A model generated the notes under the pieces. It was not told the DNA's origin and ran no database searches. It saw only the letters and a list, made by a program, of their open reading frames with translations. Both the position numbers and the translations under genes were made by a program. Below are positions 1-6,836 of a DNA stretch of 8,322 nt, in pieces. Source of the stretch: CAZTCJ01 sp964612085. Lineage in GTDB: Bacteria; Pseudomonadota; Alphaproteobacteria; JAJFIK01. The DNA lies in the NCBI GenBank assembly GCA_964612085.1, contig CAZTCJ010000129.1:1-8322 (forward strand). The letters run 5' to 3'. Each line of letters opens with the position of its first letter. Position 1 is the first letter of the stretch.

Positions 1-1159
1 TCAACCCCGCCATCAGCCCTTGCGCCGCCGCTTCTTCATAACCGGTCGTGCAATTGATCTGGCCCGCCAGGAACAGGCCCGGCAGCCGCTTGGTCTCCAA
101 GGTCGGCAAGAGATCGCGCGGATCCACATAATCATATTCGATGGCATAGCCCGGCCGCCGGATCACGGCGTTTTCCAGCCCAGGGATGGTCGCCAGAAAA
201 GCCTTCTGGGTTTCTTCCGGCAGACAGGTGGAAATGCCATTGGGATAGACCGTATCGTCATCGAGCCCTTCGGGTTCCAGAAACACCTGATGCCGGTCGC
301 GCTCGGCGAAACGCACCACCTTGTCCTCGATGGACGGGCAATAGCGCGGCCCTTTGCCGTCGATCCGGCCCGCATAGACCGCCGACTGGCCGATATTCTC
401 TTCGATGATCTTATGGGTCTCAGGCGTGGTCGAGGTGATGTGACACGGGATCTGAGGCGTGGTGATGCGGTCGGTCAAAAAGGAAAACGGCACCGGCGGC
501 ACATCGCCGGGCTGCTCGTCCAGGCCCGCCCAATCGATGGTCGAGCCGTCGAGCCGTGGCGGCGTGCCGGTTTTCAAGCGGCCCATGGTAAGGCCGAGAC
601 CGTATAGCCGGTCGGACAGGCCGATGGCCGGCGCCTCGCCGACACGGCCCGCCGGAATCCGCTGCTCACCGATATGGATGACACCTTTAAGGAATGTCCC
701 TGTGGTCAGGACCACGGCAGCGGCCCTGATCTCCATGCCATCGGATGTGACGATGCCACAGGCGGCACCGTCTTTCACAATCAGATCCTCGACCGCAGCG
801 GCCATCAGATCCAGGCCTGGAATTGCACCCATGGCCGCCTGCATGGCTTCCCGGTAGAGCTTGCGGTCCGCCTGGGCCCGGGGCCCGCGCACCGCCGGAC
901 CCTTGCTCCGGTTCAACAGACGGAACTGAATACCCGCCTGGTCGGCGACGCGGCCCATGATCCCGTCCAGGGCATCAATCTCCCGAACCAGATGGCCCTT
1001 GCCCAAACCGCCGATAGCCGGATTGCAGGACATCTCGCCGATGGTCTCGAGCTTATGGGTAACCAGGAGCGTGCGCGCACCCAAGCGTGCGGAGGCCGCC
1101 GCCGCTTCGCAGCCTGCATGCCCGCCGCCAATCACAATGACATCGTATGACTTACGCAT
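1..1159 (-). CDS. mnmG: tRNA U34 modification enzyme MnmG (GidA), N-terminal 386 codons, runs off the left edge
   Basis: MnmG is the FAD-dependent partner of MnmE. In the cytoplasm the pair installs the (carboxymethyl)aminomethyl group at C5 of wobble uridine 34, using methylene-tetrahydrofolate, NADH and glycine or ammonium. Visible here: MRKSYDVIVIGGGHAGCEAA with the GGGHAG dinucleotide-binding loop at residues 11-16; SCNPAIGG with Cys45, matching catalytic Cys47 of E. coli; KTGTPPRLD in the middle; and GPRYCPSIEDKV with Cys274, matching E. coli Cys277. The last visible stretch is GQINCTTGYEEAAAQG. E. coli MnmG has 629 residues, so roughly the last 240 lie outside the window. The ATG at 1159-1157 is secure, because the in-frame codons above it reach a TGA (1186-1184) with no other start between. 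No good Shine-Dalgarno is visible, so translation may depend on coupling or on a weak site. One oddity is Cys370 in GQINC, a position that is usually Gly. The gene probably shares an operon with mnmE, 69 bp upstream. Confidence 0.98.
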   Translation of the reverse strand, partial: MRKSYDVIVIGGGHAGCEAAAASARLGARTLLVTHKLETIGEMSCNPAIGGLGKGHLVREIDALDGIMGRVADQAGIQFRLLNRSKGPAVRGPRAQADRKLYREAMQAAMGAIPGLDLMAAAVEDLIVKDGAACGIVTSDGMEIRAAAVVLTTGTFLKGVIHIGEQRIPAGRVGEAPAIGLSDRLYGLGLTMGRLKTGTPPRLDGSTIDWAGLDEQPGDVPPVPFSFLTDRITTPQIPCHITSTTPETHKIIEENIGQSAVYAGRIDGKGPRYCPSIEDKVVRFAERDRHQVFLEPEGLDDDTVYPNGISTCLPEETQKAFLATIPGLENAVIRRPGYAIEYDYVDPRDLLPTLETKRLPGLFLAGQINCTTGYEEAAAQGLMAGL

Positions 1160-1211
1160 CGTCCGGTTCCGACCGTTATCCCTTCAGGATCTATCTAGGC
1201 TTTTTGGCGGG

Positions 1212-1229
1212 ATGTTTCACGTGAAACAT
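1212..1229. promoter_or_regulatory. parS: parS centromere site for ParB (perfect 18-bp palindrome)
   Basis: The bases ATGTTTCACGTGAAACAT form a perfect palindrome. The inner 16 bases (1213-1228) equal the widely conserved parS sequence TGTTTCACGTGAAACA. ParB (Spo0J) dimers bind this site, load as CTP-dependent clamps and, with ParA, segregate the origin region. The site fills part of the 69-bp gap between mnmE and mnmG, and its last base is the last base of the mnmE stop codon (1229-1231). parS sites beside gid/mnm and parAB genes near the origin are well known in proteobacteria. No second copy was seen in this window. That the site works here is inferred from the exact sequence match and its location. 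Confidence 0.93.
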
Positions 1230-2590
1230 TATTTGCCGATACAAAAATCCCGGAAGATCACGTCCAGCAGATCCTCCACATGGACGGCGCCAGTGATACT
1301 GCCCAAGGCCCCGATGGCCCGCCGCAAATCCTCGGCGATCAATTCCGCCGGGCTACCAGCCGACGCCAACACCCGAGACAGATTAGCGTGGCAGTCTTCC
1401 AAGGCCGTTCGATGGCGCGCCCTGGTCAAGGCAGGCGTTTCCGTCGCCACGAACCGGTCCCGCACCACCTCTTCCAGAGTGCCCAAAAACCGGTCCAGCC
1501 CGTCGCCCGTCTTGGCCGAAATGGCGAACACCCGATCCGGCTGAAGATCGCCGAACTCCGGCACCGGTGGCGCAGACGGCAGGCGGTCCGTTTTCGTCAA
1601 AAGACCGAAGTCGCCGGGTTGCATGAGCGCCCGAGTCGCGGCGTCTAGAACGGGCGGCTCTCCGGCCTCCGACAGATAGACCCGCAGATCGGCAGCGCGG
1701 GCGCGGCCCAAAGCCCGGCGCACGCCTTCCTGCTCGATGGTATCCGCCGAATCCCGCAGACCCGCCGTGTCGGTCACGGTCACCGGCACACCAGCCAAGT
1801 CGAGCGGCACTTCGAGCGCGTCCCGTGTGGTCCCGGCGATCTCCGAGACAATCGCCACGTCCCGTTTGGCCAGAACATTGAGAAGCGTGGACTTGCCCGC
1901 ATTGGGCGCCCCGAGCAGCACGACCGAAACGCCGTCCCGCAACCGTTCGCCCCGGTGCCCGTCGGCCAGATGACCGGCAATGGCCTGGGTCACCCGCTCA
2001 AGCTCGGGACGGATCGCTCCGAAAAGCCCGTCGGGCACGTCGCCTTCATCCGGAAAATCGATCTCCGCTTCCGCATAGGCCAGGATCCGGATCAGGCTCT
2101 GGCGCCAGTCCTCATAGAGATCGCGCAAAGCGCCGTCGGCTTGCGCCAGGGCCTGGCGGCGCTGGGCCTCGGTCTCCGCATGGATCAGATCGATCAGCCC
2201 TTCGGCTTGGGTCAAGTCCATCTTGCCCGCGAACACCGCGCGCCGGGTGAACTCACCGGGCGCCGCCGGCCTGAGATCCGGCAGCGCGGCAAGCGCTTGT
2301 GTCACGGCGGCGATCACGGCGGGCCCGCCATGGACATGCAGCTCGGCCACATCCTCGCCGGTGAAACTGGCCGGTCCGGGAAACCACAGGACCAATCCCC
2401 GGTCAAGAACCCGGTCCGTGCCGGGCGTGCGCAAAGTCTTCAAGGCCGCCTGGCGCGGCGCAGGCAAGGGCTGGCCCGTCAGTGCTTCGAGCGCCGCGCC
2501 CGCCGCCGGTCCGGAGACGCGCACCACCGCGACCCCGGCGCGTCCGGGCGCGCTCGACAAGGCGAAGATAGTGTCCCGGCCGGCGGACAT
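1229..2590 (-). CDS. mnmE: tRNA uridine-5-carboxymethylaminomethyl(34) synthesis GTPase MnmE (TrmE)
   Basis: MnmE is the K+-activated, folate-binding GTPase that works with MnmG on tRNA wobble U34. The 453-residue protein matches the E. coli length (454). Its N-terminal folate-binding domain begins DTIFALSSAPGRAGVAVVRV, and PGEFTRRAVFAGKMDLTQAEG follows in the helical part. The G domain shows the P-loop GAPNAGKS (residues 227-234), the switch GTTRD, the G3 motif DTAGLR (274-279) and a G4 motif TKTD (332-335), where NKxD is more usual. It ends FRDFCIGK, with the conserved C-terminal Cys450 needed for modification. The ATG at 2590-2588 was chosen because it gives the family length and the family's N-terminal sequence; the frame is open further upstream but that part overlaps the preceding gene. 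The start lies 2 bp after the stop of the DUF6489-like gene, with only a poor purine-rich stretch before it, so coupled translation is likely. The stop touches parS. Confidence 0.98.
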   Translation of the reverse strand: MSAGRDTIFALSSAPGRAGVAVVRVSGPAAGAALEALTGQPLPAPRQAALKTLRTPGTDRVLDRGLVLWFPGPASFTGEDVAELHVHGGPAVIAAVTQALAALPDLRPAAPGEFTRRAVFAGKMDLTQAEGLIDLIHAETEAQRRQALAQADGALRDLYEDWRQSLIRILAYAEAEIDFPDEGDVPDGLFGAIRPELERVTQAIAGHLADGHRGERLRDGVSVVLLGAPNAGKSTLLNVLAKRDVAIVSEIAGTTRDALEVPLDLAGVPVTVTDTAGLRDSADTIEQEGVRRALGRARAADLRVYLSEAGEPPVLDAATRALMQPGDFGLLTKTDRLPSAPPVPEFGDLQPDRVFAISAKTGDGLDRFLGTLEEVVRDRFVATETPALTRARHRTALEDCHANLSRVLASAGSPAELIAEDLRRAIGALGSITGAVHVEDLLDVIFRDFCIGK

Positions 2591-2592
2591 GG

Positions 2593-2871
2593 TCAGGCGT
2601 CTTTCTTGCCGCGCCGGGAGGATGCGCCGCCGTTCGACGGCATGGCGGACGCCATGGCCTGAGTCATGACCTTCTGCATGGTCTCGAACCCCTGGGCGCC
2701 GATCGGGAACCAGAGCTTGGCCATGGCTTCCGGATCCAGATAGGACAGGTTCTGCTCCATCTGCTCCTTGACGCGGGCCATCATGGCGTCGTTCAGAGGC
2801 GTCACATCCGGCAGGCCCAGAAAGGCCCGTGCTTCTTCCGGCGTGCATTCCACCTCGATCTTCATTTTCAT
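2593..2871 (-). CDS. Small DUF6489-family-like protein upstream of mnmE
   Basis: This 92-residue protein has no known function. It begins MKMKIEVECTPEEARAFLGL; the sequence around FLGLPDV (residues 17-23), followed by a Met- and Gln-rich helical middle and a 'WFPIGAQGFETMQKVM' stretch, resembles the alphaproteobacterial DUF6489 family as I remember it. No signal peptide or membrane segment is seen, so it should be cytoplasmic. The tail (NGGASSRRGKKDA) is polar, basic and probably disordered. The ATG at 2871-2869 has a GAGG about 7 bases upstream, which supports this start over the second ATG two codons in. It lies first in a likely operon with mnmE (2 bp gap) and mnmG, and faces away from the plus-strand operon. 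Its position suggests co-expression with tRNA modification but does not prove a shared role. Confidence 0.85.
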   Translation of the reverse strand: MKMKIEVECTPEEARAFLGLPDVTPLNDAMMARVKEQMEQNLSYLDPEAMAKLWFPIGAQGFETMQKVMTQAMASAMPSNGGASSRRGKKDA

Positions 2872-2978
2872 CGCTAAGCCTCGTTCTTATGTCCACCATG
2901 CGTTGACGTCGCCACATCAAGCGTCACACTGCGAGCGCCGTTATGTGTTCGCCCCCTCAACACTTGAATGGAAGCTCC
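2872..2978. promoter_or_regulatory. Divergent intergenic spacer expected to hold promoters for both operons
   Basis: This 107-bp spacer separates two head-to-head genes, so promoters for both directions should lie here or overlap the gene starts. On the plus strand a TTGACG (2903-2908) resembles a -35 box, but no convincing -10 follows at 16-18 bp. TGACG at 2904-2908 and CGTCA at 2922-2926 form a short inverted repeat with 5-base arms 13 bases apart, which could be an operator or chance. Just before the plus-strand ATG there is a weak GGAAG (2970-2974). Neither promoter can be placed with confidence. Confidence 0.45.
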
Positions 2979-5006
2979 ATGTCCCGCAATCTGCTCGACC
3001 AGGAAACCAGCCCTTATCTGCTTCAACATAAGGACAATCCCGTCCATTGGCGCCCCTGGGGCGATGCCGCCCTGGCCGAAGCCCGGACGCGCAACGTGCC
3101 GATCCTGTTGTCCATCGGCTATGCCGCCTGCCACTGGTGCCATGTCATGGCTCATGAAAGCTTCGAGGATCCGGACGTCGCGGCAGTCATGAACGAGCGT
3201 TTCGTCAACATCAAGGTGGATCGCGAAGAACGGCCCGATATCGATGCGATTTATATGACCGCGCTTCAGATGCTGGGCGAGCCCGGCGGCTGGCCGCTGA
3301 CCATGTTTCTCGCGCCGGACGGCGAGCCGTTCTGGGGCGGCACCTATTTTCCGAAAGAACCGCGCCACGGCAGGCCCGGGTTCATCCATATCCTGAAGCG
3401 CGTCTCCGCCGTGTTCAACGACGATCCGGTGGCCATCGGCAAAAACCGCCAGGCGCTGGTCGAGGCGCTTCAGAACCAGGAACAGGCCGCAAGCCATCCG
3501 GGCACGCTGACCATGGATGCGCTCGACGGCCTCGCGTTTCATATGGCCCGCCAGGTGGATCCGATCTATGGCGGACTGATCGGCGCGCCGAAATTTCCCC
3601 AAACGGGTCTTCTCGAGCTGCTGTGGCGGGCCGCGCTGCGCACCCAGGAGACCGCCTTCGCTTCGGCCGTCGATGTCTCGCTCAGCCGCATGTGCCAGGG
3701 CGGCATCTACGATCATTTGGGCGGCGGCTTCGCCCGCTATGCCGTCGATGAGCAATGGCTGGTGCCGCATTTCGAAAAGATGCTCTACGACAACGCCCAG
3801 CTTGTCCGGCTGATGACTCTGGTCTGGCGCAAGACCCGCGAGCCGCTTCTGGCGGCGCGCATCGCGGAGACCAACGGCTGGGTCCTGCGGGAGATGGTCG
3901 CCGAGAATGGCGGCTTCGCCTCCTCGCTCGATGCGGATTCGGAAGGCGAAGAAGGCAAATTCTATGTCTGGAACGAAGCCGAGATCGATGCGGTCCTGAG
4001 CGGCGACGAGGTCCAGCTATTCAAGGTGGCCTATGACGTCAGCGCGGGTGGCAACTGGGAAGGCAAGACCATCCTCAACCGGCAGCGCGTGCCCAAGCTC
4101 GGCCCCGAGGAAGACGAAGCACGCCTCGCCGCCGCCCGGGACAAGCTGCTCAAAGCGCGGGACAAGCGGATCCGGCCCGGCTGGGACGACAAGGTGCTGA
4201 CCGACTGGAACGGTCTGATGATCGGCGCCTTGGCCGAAGCCGGCGCGGTGTTCGGCAAGGAGGATTGGATCGCCGCCGCCGCCCGCGCCTTCCAGGCGGT
4301 GATCGACACCATGACCGAGGGCGAGCGCCTCTTCCATAGCTGGCGGCTCGGCCAGGCCCGGCATCCGGCCATGGCCGACGGCTACGCCAATATGGCCGAG
4401 GCCGCTCTGATGCTCTTTCAGGTCACCGGCGAAGAGCGCTATCTGCACCAAGCTCGAATCTGGGAACAGACCCTCGCCCGGCATTATGCGGCGCCGAGCG
4501 GCGGCTACTACTACACGGCCGACGACGCGGAAGCGCTGATCGTGCGCACCCGCAGCGTCATGGACAATGCCCAGCCCAGCGCCAACGGCACCATGGTGGG
4601 CGTTCTGTCCGACCTCTTCCATCTCACCGGCGAGACCGTCTACCGGGACAAGGCCGACGCCCTGGTCAAAGCCTTCGCCGGGCAGGTCAAGAGCGGCGGC
4701 CTGGGCATGGGCCGTTATCTCAACGGCTTCGACTCTCTGCTCAACACCACCCAGATCGCGGTGATCGGCGAACCGGGCCATCCTGAAACGAAGGCGCTCA
4801 CCCATGCCGCCTGGCGGGAACCCTCCCCGTCCCGTATTGTTCAGGTTGTAGCGCCGGACACCGCTCTGCCGCCGTCCCACCCGGCAGCGGGCAAGACCTT
4901 GGCAGACGGCAAGCCCACGGCCTATATCTGCCGGGGCACGATTTGCTCCGCCCCGATCACCGAGCCCGACGCTCTTCAAGCCAAGGCGGGGCAAGCCCCC
5001 AACTGA
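2979..5006 (+). CDS. Thioredoxin-domain / six-hairpin (YyaL-SSP411, COG1331) family protein
   Basis: This 675-residue protein belongs to the family of bacterial YyaL and mammalian SPATA20/SSP411: an N-terminal DUF255 thioredoxin-like domain joined to a six-hairpin glycosidase-like domain. The biochemical role is not established; a redox or sugar-epimerase-like activity has been guessed for relatives. Visible in order: SRNLLDQETSPYLLQH near the start; the redox-type motif CHWC (Cys51, Cys54) in SIGYAACHWCHVMAHESF; VDREERPDID (80-89); GGWPLTMFLAPDGEPFWGGTYFP (from 103), the thioredoxin-fold substrate loop; GGIYDHLGGGFARY (241-254); HFEKMLYDNA (264-273); DNAQPSANGT (from 529); and a C-terminal Cys pair in CRGTICSAPI (651, 656). 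No signal peptide or membrane helix is seen, so it is probably cytoplasmic. The ATG at 2979 fits the family N-terminus; an in-frame ATG at 2943 would add 12 unconserved residues. The dienelactone hydrolase-like gene follows after 24 bp. Confidence 0.95.
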   Translation: MSRNLLDQETSPYLLQHKDNPVHWRPWGDAALAEARTRNVPILLSIGYAACHWCHVMAHESFEDPDVAAVMNERFVNIKVDREERPDIDAIYMTALQMLGEPGGWPLTMFLAPDGEPFWGGTYFPKEPRHGRPGFIHILKRVSAVFNDDPVAIGKNRQALVEALQNQEQAASHPGTLTMDALDGLAFHMARQVDPIYGGLIGAPKFPQTGLLELLWRAALRTQETAFASAVDVSLSRMCQGGIYDHLGGGFARYAVDEQWLVPHFEKMLYDNAQLVRLMTLVWRKTREPLLAARIAETNGWVLREMVAENGGFASSLDADSEGEEGKFYVWNEAEIDAVLSGDEVQLFKVAYDVSAGGNWEGKTILNRQRVPKLGPEEDEARLAAARDKLLKARDKRIRPGWDDKVLTDWNGLMIGALAEAGAVFGKEDWIAAAARAFQAVIDTMTEGERLFHSWRLGQARHPAMADGYANMAEAALMLFQVTGEERYLHQARIWEQTLARHYAAPSGGYYYTADDAEALIVRTRSVMDNAQPSANGTMVGVLSDLFHLTGETVYRDKADALVKAFAGQVKSGGLGMGRYLNGFDSLLNTTQIAVIGEPGHPETKALTHAAWREPSPSRIVQVVAPDTALPPSHPAAGKTLADGKPTAYICRGTICSAPITEPDALQAKAGQAPN

Positions 5007-5017
5007 ACCAACACCCC

Positions 5018-5023
5018 AGGAGG
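5018..5023 (+). promoter_or_regulatory. Strong Shine-Dalgarno AGGAGG that fixes a GTG start
   Basis: A full AGGAGG lies 7 bases before the GTG at 5031. It decides the start of the dienelactone hydrolase-like gene, since the next Met codons in frame would cut into the conserved N-terminal strand. It is the best ribosome-binding site in the window and suggests this enzyme is made efficiently from the shared transcript. Confidence 0.85.
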
Positions 5024-5030
5024 ACAGCGC

Positions 5031-5729
5031 GTGAGCGGCACCGAAATTACCATTGAAGGCCCCGACGGATCATTCATGGGCTATCTGGCCAAGCCGGCAT
5101 CGGGATCCGGCCCGGGTTTGATCGTCATCCAGGAAATTTTCGGCGTGAACGGCGTCATGCGCGACCTGTGCGACGAATACGCCGCCCATGGCTTCACGGC
5201 CCTTTGCCCGGACCTGTTCTGGCGCATCGAGCCGGGCATCCAACTGACCGACAAGACGGAAGAAGAGTGGAAACAGGCCTTCGACCTGTTCGGAAAGTTC
5301 GATGTGGATGCCGGCGTCAAGGATATCGGCGCTTCCATCAGCCATTTGCGCGGCAGCGGCGTTGAAAACAACAAGGTCGGCGCCGTCGGATACTGCTTAG
5401 GCGGTCTTCTGGCCTATTTGACCGCTACCAGGACCGATTCCGATGCCTGTGTGGGCTATTATGGCGTCAACATTCAGGAAAAGCTGGACGAGCAAGGCAA
5501 TATCAAAAGGCCCTTGCTTCTCCATGTGGCCGAGAACGATCAGTTCGTGCCCCGGGAGGCCCAAGCGCAGATCGAATCCGGCCTTCAGGACAACAAAAAC
5601 GTCACGATCCATACCTATGAGGGGCTGGATCACGCCTTTGCCAGGGTCGGGGGCGAGCATTACGACGAAAAAGCCGCTCAAACGGCCAATCAACGCACCC
5701 ATGACTTCCTGAAAACCCATCTGGCGTAA
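5031..5729 (+). CDS. Dienelactone hydrolase family alpha/beta hydrolase
   Basis: A 232-residue cytoplasmic alpha/beta hydrolase of the dienelactone hydrolase (carboxymethylenebutenolidase) family. The founding enzyme opens the lactone ring of dienelactones to maleylacetate in chloroaromatic breakdown, but many family members act on other esters and lactones. The catalytic set is complete: nucleophile Cys122 in GYCLGG, Asp170 in AENDQFVP, His201 in GLDHAFAR, and Glu35 in QEIFGVN. These positions match the classical Pseudomonas enzyme (Cys123, Asp171, His202, Glu36) to within one residue. It starts at GTG, with a strong Shine-Dalgarno upstream. No other aromatic-degradation gene (chlorocatechol dioxygenase, cycloisomerase, maleylacetate reductase) is in view, so the true substrate is unknown. 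It lies 24 bp after the thioredoxin-domain gene and 27 bp before the quinone oxidoreductase gene, probably in one operon. Confidence 0.95.
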   Translation: MSGTEITIEGPDGSFMGYLAKPASGSGPGLIVIQEIFGVNGVMRDLCDEYAAHGFTALCPDLFWRIEPGIQLTDKTEEEWKQAFDLFGKFDVDAGVKDIGASISHLRGSGVENNKVGAVGYCLGGLLAYLTATRTDSDACVGYYGVNIQEKLDEQGNIKRPLLLHVAENDQFVPREAQAQIESGLQDNKNVTIHTYEGLDHAFARVGGEHYDEKAAQTANQRTHDFLKTHLA

Positions 5730-5756
5730 GTTCAGACGCTTGGCGGAGCATATCCC

Positions 5757-6731
5757 ATGACCAAGGCCATTCGCATTCACGACACCGGCGGGCCTGAGGT
5801 CTTGCGCTGGGAAGACATCGCCCTGCCCGATCCGGGCCCGGGACAGATCCGGGTCCGGCACACGGCCGTGGGCGTCAATTACATCGACACGTATCACCGC
5901 ACCGGCCTCTATCCGGTACCGCTGCCCAGCGGTCTCGGCCTGGAAGCCGCCGGCGTGGTGGAGGCCACCGGCCCGGATGTCGCCCATCTGAAAACCGGCG
6001 ACCGGGTCGCTTACGGCACGGGTCCTTTGGGCGCTTATAGCGAAGCGGCCATCTGCCAGGCCGACCGGGTCAGCCCGATCCCCGACGGCATCGACGACCG
6101 CATGGCCGCCGCGATCATGCTCAAAGGCATGACCACCCAGTTTCTGGTTCGCCAGACTTATAAGGTGCAGCCGGGCGATACGGTCCTGATCCATGCGGCG
6201 GCGGGTGGTGTCGGTCTTCTGGCCTGCCAATGGGCCAAGCATCTGGGCGCGACGGTGATCGGCACCGTGGGCTCCGAGGAAAAAGCGGCCCTCGCCCAAG
6301 CCAATGGCTGCGATCACACCATTCTCTATCGCACCGAGAATGTGGTCGAACGGGTCAAGGAGATCACGAGCGGCGTGGGCGTGCCGGTGGTTTATGACGG
6401 CGTCGGCAAGGATACTTGGGACGCATCCCTCGACTGTCTGCGCCCGCGCGGGATGATGGTCAGCTTCGGCAATGCCTCCGGCGCCGTACCGCCATTCGCG
6501 CCGGCCATCCTGGCCCAAAAGGGATCCCTGTTCCTGACCCGCCCGACGCTCTTTCATTACACGGCGACGGCTGAGGATCTGAAAGCCGTGGCCGAGGATC
6601 TGTTTGCGGTTGTCCGGGACGGTCATGTGACCATTGCGGTCAACCAGACCTATGCCCTGGCGGACGCGGCCGATGCCCACCGGGATCTGGAAGCGCGCAA
6701 AACCACAGGTGCGACGGTTTTGATCCCGTAA
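5757..6731 (+). CDS. qor: NADPH:quinone oxidoreductase, QorA / zeta-crystallin type
   Basis: A 324-residue zinc-free medium-chain dehydrogenase/reductase. Relatives such as E. coli QorA (327 aa) reduce quinones with NADPH in the cytoplasm. Seen in the sequence: an N-terminal GroES-like domain with GVNYIDTYHRTGLYP (Asn41 and Asp44 conserved in the family); GLEAAGVVEATG; and a Rossmann domain whose nucleotide loop is AAAGGVG (147-153) within HAAAGGVGLLACQWAKHLGA, very close to QorA. No Cys/His zinc-ligand set is present, as expected for this subfamily. The ATG at 5757 has GGAG (5745-5748) 8 bases upstream. It lies 27 bp after the dienelactone hydrolase-like gene and is probably the last gene of that operon, because a 105-bp gap follows. 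The family name is secure; the physiological substrate could be any quinone or activated alkene. Confidence 0.95.
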   Translation: MTKAIRIHDTGGPEVLRWEDIALPDPGPGQIRVRHTAVGVNYIDTYHRTGLYPVPLPSGLGLEAAGVVEATGPDVAHLKTGDRVAYGTGPLGAYSEAAICQADRVSPIPDGIDDRMAAAIMLKGMTTQFLVRQTYKVQPGDTVLIHAAAGGVGLLACQWAKHLGATVIGTVGSEEKAALAQANGCDHTILYRTENVVERVKEITSGVGVPVVYDGVGKDTWDASLDCLRPRGMMVSFGNASGAVPPFAPAILAQKGSLFLTRPTLFHYTATAEDLKAVAEDLFAVVRDGHVTIAVNQTYALADAADAHRDLEARKTTGATVLIP

Positions 6732-6791
6732 CGACGACAAAAGGTGACCGGCCGGGGCGCGGATTCCCATCCCAAAATGCGCAAAGGCCGT

Positions 6792-6797
6792 TACAAT
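6792..6797 (+). promoter_or_regulatory. Possible -10 element (TACAAT) for the TPR membrane protein gene
   Basis: TACAAT differs from the TATAAT consensus at one base and lies 39 bases before the TPR gene start, inside the 105-bp gap after the quinone oxidoreductase gene. The sequence 16-18 bases upstream is not a good -35, so the promoter is only tentative. The size of the gap is the main reason to expect separate transcription here. I see no terminator-like hairpin with a T-tract in the same gap. Confidence 0.3.
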
Positions 6798-6836
6798 GCG
6801 CTTGGATTGATGTGACTGCTCTCCGGGGGGAGACCC

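Noticed and set aside
20..1150. Plus-strand open frames under mnmG
   Set aside because: The minus strand encodes continuous, highly conserved MnmG through the same bases.
1160..1211. Separate promoter or terminator between mnmE and mnmG
   Set aside because: No convincing -35/-10 pair and no stem with a T-tract are visible; parS is the only clear signal in this gap.
1955..2662. Plus-strand frame of about 235 codons under mnmE
   Set aside because: Antisense to the conserved MnmE folate-binding domain and helical region; no motif in the translation.
2591..2920. Upstream extension of the mnmE frame to a start at 2920
   Set aside because: It would add 110 residues absent from the family and overlap the DUF6489-like gene. 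The ATG at 2590 gives the E. coli-like length and N-terminus.
2874..4994. Minus-strand open frames of about 298 and 325 codons under the thioredoxin-domain gene
   Set aside because: The plus-strand protein has family motifs over its whole length. The antisense translations show no motif and have shadow-type composition.
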